Assembly (NCBI GenBank): GCA_958450325.1 | Contig: OY288244.1 | Coordinates: 34,843,424 to 34,907,423 of the forward strand | Length of the DNA: 64,000 nt | Source of the DNA: Agrostemma githago | Taxonomy: Eukaryota; Streptophyta; Magnoliopsida; Caryophyllales; Caryophyllaceae | Direction: 5' to 3' | Shown here: one piece after another, positions 59,726 through 64,000 of the stretch | How positions within the stretch are numbered: the first letter of the stretch is position 1 | How the letters are laid out: each line of letters opens with the position of its first letter | Program-made: the position numbers and the translations under genes | The notes under the pieces: generated by a model | Told to the model about the DNA's origin: nothing | The model's database searches: none | Seen by the model: the letters and a program-made list of their open reading frames with translations, nothing else

Positions 59726-60315
59726 TGTGGACATGACATAGGTCCACACCGACGCGGCCACACGCGGGTTTAGGGCGGCGAATGAATCTGATGGTATGAT
59801 TGATCTCGGGTCGAAATTTAAATCTATTTAGGAGTCGCCACCGAATTTTGTGGGAATTCGGACCCGTTCGAACCCACGCTACATTTAGGTGTTTTGTGCA
59901 CAAAGCACGACCCGCTTTCAATGCTAGAGTTTGGGGGTTCGTCCCTTTGCATTACGATACCGACGCCGAGTTATCGGGAATCGTGTATTGAATGACTCTC
60001 GTGTGCCAACGGTTTCGGACATCCGGAAACCATGGTTCTGAGTAAGAGGTGAGGGTACGTGTTGGGAAGCCCACAAAGGACACCCAACCCCGCCCGCTCT
60101 TAGCGGCCTCTACTTAGATACCGTTCGTTTTTCGTGTACGCGTGCTAGTTTGACGGTTGAATGTTGTGCAAACAATGCCTTTTAACTAAACATGTGAATT
60201 ATGTTTAACTACGTCGTTTAATGCATCTAAGCTAACGTCAAAGTTATTTTAGCATGTGAGGTTCGTCTTAGTACAATAAAACAAACAACGAAAAACAGAA
60301 CTTGAAACAAAAGAT
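59726..60315 (-). repeat. 5' LTR of the minus-strand family T element, truncated
   Basis: It is nearly identical to the first 590 bp of 23352-25759 and stops abruptly at 60315 after GAAACAAAAGAT. About 1.8 kb, including the promoter region, is deleted. Confidence 0.88.
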
Positions 60316-60419
60316 ATCTTGACATTTCTTCCCTACTCACTGAGCTACACCGGATGTTGGCACTGAGCTACACCGGATTTTGGCACTGAGCTACACCTTG
60401 ACATTTCTTCCCCCCAGTT
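60316..60419. repeat. junction filler with short direct repeats
   Basis: Three copies of CACTGAGCTACACC, two of them followed by GGAT.TTGG, lie between two copies of CTTGACATTTCTTCCC (60318-60333, 60398-60413). It lies exactly at the deletion junction between the truncated LTR and the copia RNase H fragment. Confidence 0.8.
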
Positions 60420-60673
60420 GTCTACTGTGATAATCTTGCCAATCCTGTATTTCAATCCGGATGAAGCATATTACCCTTTCATTCTACTTCGTCCAGGAGC
60501 AAGTGCAGAAAGGTCTATTTCGTGTTCAACATATCTTAGCTGATGACTAGCTTGCCGATGCTCTCACTAAACCGTTTTCAAGACCCCACCTCGAGCCTAT
60601 TTTGCACAAGATCAAACATTCCTTTGGATTGTCCTCCTTGCGGGAACATATTGAAGATAAAGATTCTAGTTAA
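60420..60673 (+). pseudogene. Ty1/copia RNase H C-terminal remnant
   Basis: Frame-shifted blocks VYCDNLANPVF, FVQEQVQKGLFRVQHI and LADALTKPFSRPHLEPILHKIK are the usual end of copia polyproteins, closing with GLSSLREHIEDKDSS and TAA at 60671. It continues the copia element interrupted at 23351. The reverse transcriptase between them is missing. Confidence 0.82.
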
Positions 60674-60839
60674 TACTTTTCTTATCTTTTCCTTAATTGT
60701 TTAGGTAACTACATATATTGTAATCCTTGTATAACTAGGTTATTAAAGATCTTGTAGATACTAAGTTGTGGCTAGCTACTCTCGATCTCATGTCAATATA
60801 ACTTGTATAAATACTTGTTGCTCTCATTCAATATAATTA
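60674..60839 (+). other. copia 3' end / partial LTR-like sequence
   Basis: Sequence following the copia stop, containing TGTATAAATACTTG, a TATA-like motif as in copia LTRs. No clear LTR boundary is visible. Confidence 0.4.
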
Positions 60840-60868
60840 CTAGTATAAACCCCGTGATAAATCACGGG
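60840..60868 (-). mobile_element. possible Helitron 3' end
   Basis: The minus strand shows the hairpin CCCGTGATTTATCACGGG, seven bases, then CTAG followed by T. This is the structure of a Helitron 3' terminus (hairpin, spacer, CTRR, target T). The body would lie to the right; no 5' TC end or helicase was identified. Confidence 0.4.
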
Positions 60869-63018
60869 TTGATAGATGATCATATTAGCAGTAGGGTGTT
60901 CTCAGTATTACCTAACGAAATGTTTGTAACCGACGTAGAACATAACATTTTATTAAGAATTACGAAAATGTTAAATAGATTGACATTGACTCGTAAAAAG
61001 TATAAGAAAAGTATCTTTCAAGGAAAAATAATGTCGTAAGATGGTACACCCATTACACCGTAAGATAATATCGTATCGAATATAACAAATTTTAAACCCA
61101 CTACACTGGATTATTTATGACAGTAAATCGAACACGATTTCAAGTTCTGCAAGGTTGAGATCTTTGTTTAACTCTTTCATTGCTTATTATTGGCCTGCAG
61201 AAATAACAATTGGGCAAACTCGATTCAGAAATGAGTCAATGACTGTAAATCTATAATTTTCACTTCGATAAGTATCTTAGGATTGGATTACCCTATTGAC
61301 TAACTTTGAAATGAGTCAATGAGTGCAAAAATCATAAGGGCGTGATAATACTTCAAAGTTCTAAATTCTAAATTTAAAACGCCAAAATATTCTAAAAGTT
61401 AAAATACTATAGAGGTAAAAAAAAGACAAAAAAATAAAATACTAAATTAAAAACGTCAAAAATTCTAAAAAAATTAAAAACGTCAAAAAATAAAATACTA
61501 AATTAAAAAATGTGAAAAAAAATTCTAAAATTAAAAACGTCAAACCTTTTTTTCATGAGTTCATAATCTTCATCTCCGACATTATCTTGAACCTGCTTTT
61601 ATCACAACTCATCTTTTATTAGCAATTATGAAGTAAAAAAGAAAATTGTAGATGATTACAAAATTATACGGAGTAGATGATTAGACTCATCTTAAATTGT
61701 GGACCCATATTTTATCATAACAATTAGCAACTAGAACAGAAAAACGAAACAATTTATATAAGCTCAAAAGTTATGGATTAATTAGATTAAATTATACCAT
61801 TGATTCTGATCTTAATTAGTTCTGCAAATCACGACAAAACGAAAAAAATAACAAACCATTAGTATAAGATAAAATTATAAAAATATATAAGTTCATAATA
61901 ATATAAATATAAATTCATGAAAGAATGATTTAAATAATACACGATTAATGAAAATTTAAATAGATTAATAATAAATAACGGAAATTGTAGATGATTTTAA
62001 TAATTCGTAAGGAGAAGAAAGGTGGTGAGGAACAAAAATGTAGAGAGAATTGAAAACTGTGGAAGAAGAGAGATTTATACAATGACAATATATTGATCAA
62101 TCTTGACAAATATTGCAACGTGAATGGTCTCAATACATTGTAAAATTTTATATATTGTAAAAGATTATCAAATAATATGGAACTGTATGAAAACTATATG
62201 CAAATAACGTAAAAGATTTTTACAGTAAAAAAGAAAATATATGCTCAAATTAAGGACGTATAATTTGGACGTAAAATATACCAAATAAAATATTGCAAAG
62301 TTGAATCTGGACGTAAAATTTATGAAGTAAAATGTGTAATGTGAACACAATTATAAGATTCCAGATTTGTAATTGTAAGATATCAAAATTGACTCAATCT
62401 TTTAAATTGTAAGATTCCAAAATTTTTAATTAAGAGAACTAAATTTTCAATCACTGCCATAATTATAAATATATATACTCGTACCATTTATCAATATATT
62501 TTAAACTAGTCAAATAGAAAATTAATTGGATTAATAGCTATATTCATTTTTATGGTTTAATAAAATGTAATAGCAAATTAAGTCTATTTTTTTTATACCT
62601 TTAATAATATTATGGTAGAATATATCATATGAATTTATGAATTTTTAAATATATATACACACACAAATAAGAGGATAACGTAAATATATATTTGAAATTA
62701 TTATACGTAAATATAAGTTATACGTTTAAAATAAGATAATAACGTAAGATATATGTTTGCTATATTTAAACTTGATATAATTGTTTTTGAGGACTTAAGA
62801 AGTAATTTATTATAATTTGGAGGGACCGAGAATGCAATATCGATACTGCGCAGGGAGTTATATGCAGAAGCGATGAGAGAATCCGGATTGAGGAATGGAG
62901 TGAAAAGGCTATGCCACGTAGGCTACTTTGGGGCCTTCTTTTATACGGAGTATAATAAAGATTCATTCAAGCCTAATACTTCCATACAAAAGACCAAGAA
63001 ATTTGTTCAAACTTGCTA
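60869..63018. other. AT-rich sequence, no gene recognised
   Basis: Very AT-rich with imperfect repeats of ATTAAAAACGTCAAA near 61440-61550 and a short TATACGGAGTATA palindrome near 62943. It may be the body of a non-autonomous Helitron or plain intergenic DNA. Confidence 0.45.
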
Positions 63019-63285
63019 CTCCCTCCGTCCCACTAAGATCTTCCCACTTTCCTTAAAAGGAAACTCCACTAAGATTTTCCCACTTCAAAACTTTCCTTAT
63101 TCATCCATTATACTCTCTTCTTATTGGCTACTTTTTCTGATTTGACATCTTGAATCCCACCAAACAATTTACCATATTTCATTACTCATTCCTTATTCCT
63201 TATTCCTTATTCCTCATTCCTTATTTCTCATTCCTTATTCCTTGTGCCACTTATAAATGTGAACATCATTGTGGAGGGGAGGGAG
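63019..63285. mobile_element. Stowaway-like MITE
   Basis: About 267 bp, bounded by TA on each side (63017-63018, 63286-63287). The left end is CTCCCTCCGTCCCACTAAG and the right end reads GGAGGGGAGGGAG. CTCCCTCCGTCCC is the usual terminus of plant Stowaway elements. No coding. An ATTCCTT microsatellite fills 63183-63242. Confidence 0.75.
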
Positions 63286-63287
63286 TA

Positions 63288-64000
63288 CTAAACTCGAGAA
63301 ACTCATTGACAATGACATAAAGATTGCTCCGACCCGAGACTTTTGTTTTAAGGATATCGATGATTACTGTTTTGCAGTCACTCTAGATTTTCACTCTTCG
63401 GTGGCCACGTCTGCACGCTTCCGTCACGCCTTCTAAGATCGATTCGGCCTCCGCCTCCCTGGCTCCCTCACCTCCATAATCCCGTGCTTCCTCCCACTCA
63501 CTGCCTATAATAGGTTCCCGTCAGTTCCTCGAAGAATCAGGCCCGCTCCCATTACGCCTTCATTAACCTTCATCCAGCCTTGTTGCGGCGCTTGCCAATG
63601 TCGAGCTCCTTCCTGCTTCTGCCGTGGTCTGTGCCAACGTTACTCGTGCACAACTTCATCTCTTTCCACCATTTCAGTAATCAAGTCATTCACTCGCTTC
63701 AGCACCTCAATAATCTGTGGTCGCTTATCATCAAATACTAGTTTGTTTCGTGTTGTCATTTAGGTACATTGCTGATTTGATTTACGATGTTTCAATTTCT
63801 GTTTCGTTGATGTTTAGTTGATTATTTGGTTCTATTAATGGTTTAATTTCTGTTAATTGGGGGGGGGGGGGGGGTTAAATGGTTATGGGAGGTCTTTAAT
63901 GGAGAAAATGTTGAAAGCTCAACGGAGGCCCTTGATTTAAGTGCATTTGTTGTAGATTTTGTAAGTTACTGTGACAGTTCAGATGTTTCAGTCAAATTCC
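63288..64000. other. unassigned sequence with a run of 16 G
   Basis: GC content is higher than upstream at about 63400-63660, with C/T-rich triplets, but no supported reading frame. A run of 16 G occupies 63859-63874. It could be the 5' region of a host gene beyond the window, but nothing proves this. Confidence 0.4.

Larger units (their letters stand above)
23352..60315 (-). mobile_element. family T gag-only LTR element (TR-GAG-like), minus strand, carrying three nested insertions
   Basis: Its 3' LTR is 23352-25759 and its truncated 5' LTR 59726-60315. The interior consists of 25760-26022, 37804-40245 and 56966-59725. The two breaks are the CACTA element (26023-37803) and the family D element (40246-56965). 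Corresponding interior sequence occurs uninterrupted in the plus-strand relative at 41871-51150; for example its 46200-46310 matches both sides of the ACATC insertion site. Only gag-related coding is present (56995-57630), matching the terminal-repeat-with-GAG class. It inserted into the copia element. Without the nested DNA its span would be about 8.5 kb. Confidence 0.85.

Noticed and set aside
63300..63800. Possible host gene exon
   Set aside because: Composition shifts towards coding-like, but no continuous frame, domain or splice pattern could be supported.

Overview
This is a gene-poor, transposon-dense piece of a flowering-plant nuclear genome. The evidence is plant-type LTR retrotransposons whose primer-binding sites match plant tRNA 3' ends, an En/Spm (CACTA) element with two intron-containing transposase genes, a plant L1-type LINE ORF2, a copia pol and a Stowaway-like MITE. 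The retroelement coding style suggests a eudicot; I cannot name the species. I found no convincing host gene, rRNA or tRNA.

Layout. (1) 1-6009 is a mosaic: AT-rich DNA, one or two CACTA-type termini, an LTR end, a decayed minus-strand ORF of an unusual LTR family (called family D here), a LINE ORF2 pseudogene with four in-frame stops, and a family D LTR fragment. (2) 6010-21256 is a large non-coding LTR retrotransposon (LARD-like): 5' LTR truncated by neighbouring DNA, full 3' LTR 17587-21256. Its 5' LTR carries a solo LTR of a second family (T; 8076-10601, TSD CTAAT), and its interior carries a young non-autonomous Ty3/gypsy derivative (12151-15857, TSD ATTGT). (3) 21289-23351 is the 5' part of a decayed copia element whose RNase H end reappears at 60420-60673. 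(4) Between these copia pieces lies a nested stack. The outer member is a minus-strand family T gag-only element (23352-60315). Into it went a CACTA element (26023-37803, 2-bp duplication TG) and a minus-strand family D element (40246-56965, TSD ACATC). The family D element is itself interrupted by a plus-strand family T element (41871-51150, TSD CTACT). (5) 60840-64000 holds a possible Helitron 3' end, AT-rich DNA, a Stowaway-like MITE (63019-63285) and unassigned sequence with a run of 16 G.

How the parts relate. No LTR element here encodes a complete Gag-Pol. Family T has gag pieces only; family D has one unrecognised ORF; the LARD has no coding; the 12151 element keeps protease and the integrase C-terminus. 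All therefore probably depended on enzymes supplied in trans. The CACTA element is the most complete: perfect 12-bp termini, an apparently intact TnpA-like gene (742 codons over seven exons) and a TnpD-like gene whose only visible lesion is one TGA codon.

The most unusual signal is shared promoter architecture. Arrays of short perfect dyads centred on CGATCG, CGACCG or CGGTCG sit just upstream of the TATA box in the LTRs of both family T and family D, which are otherwise unrelated.
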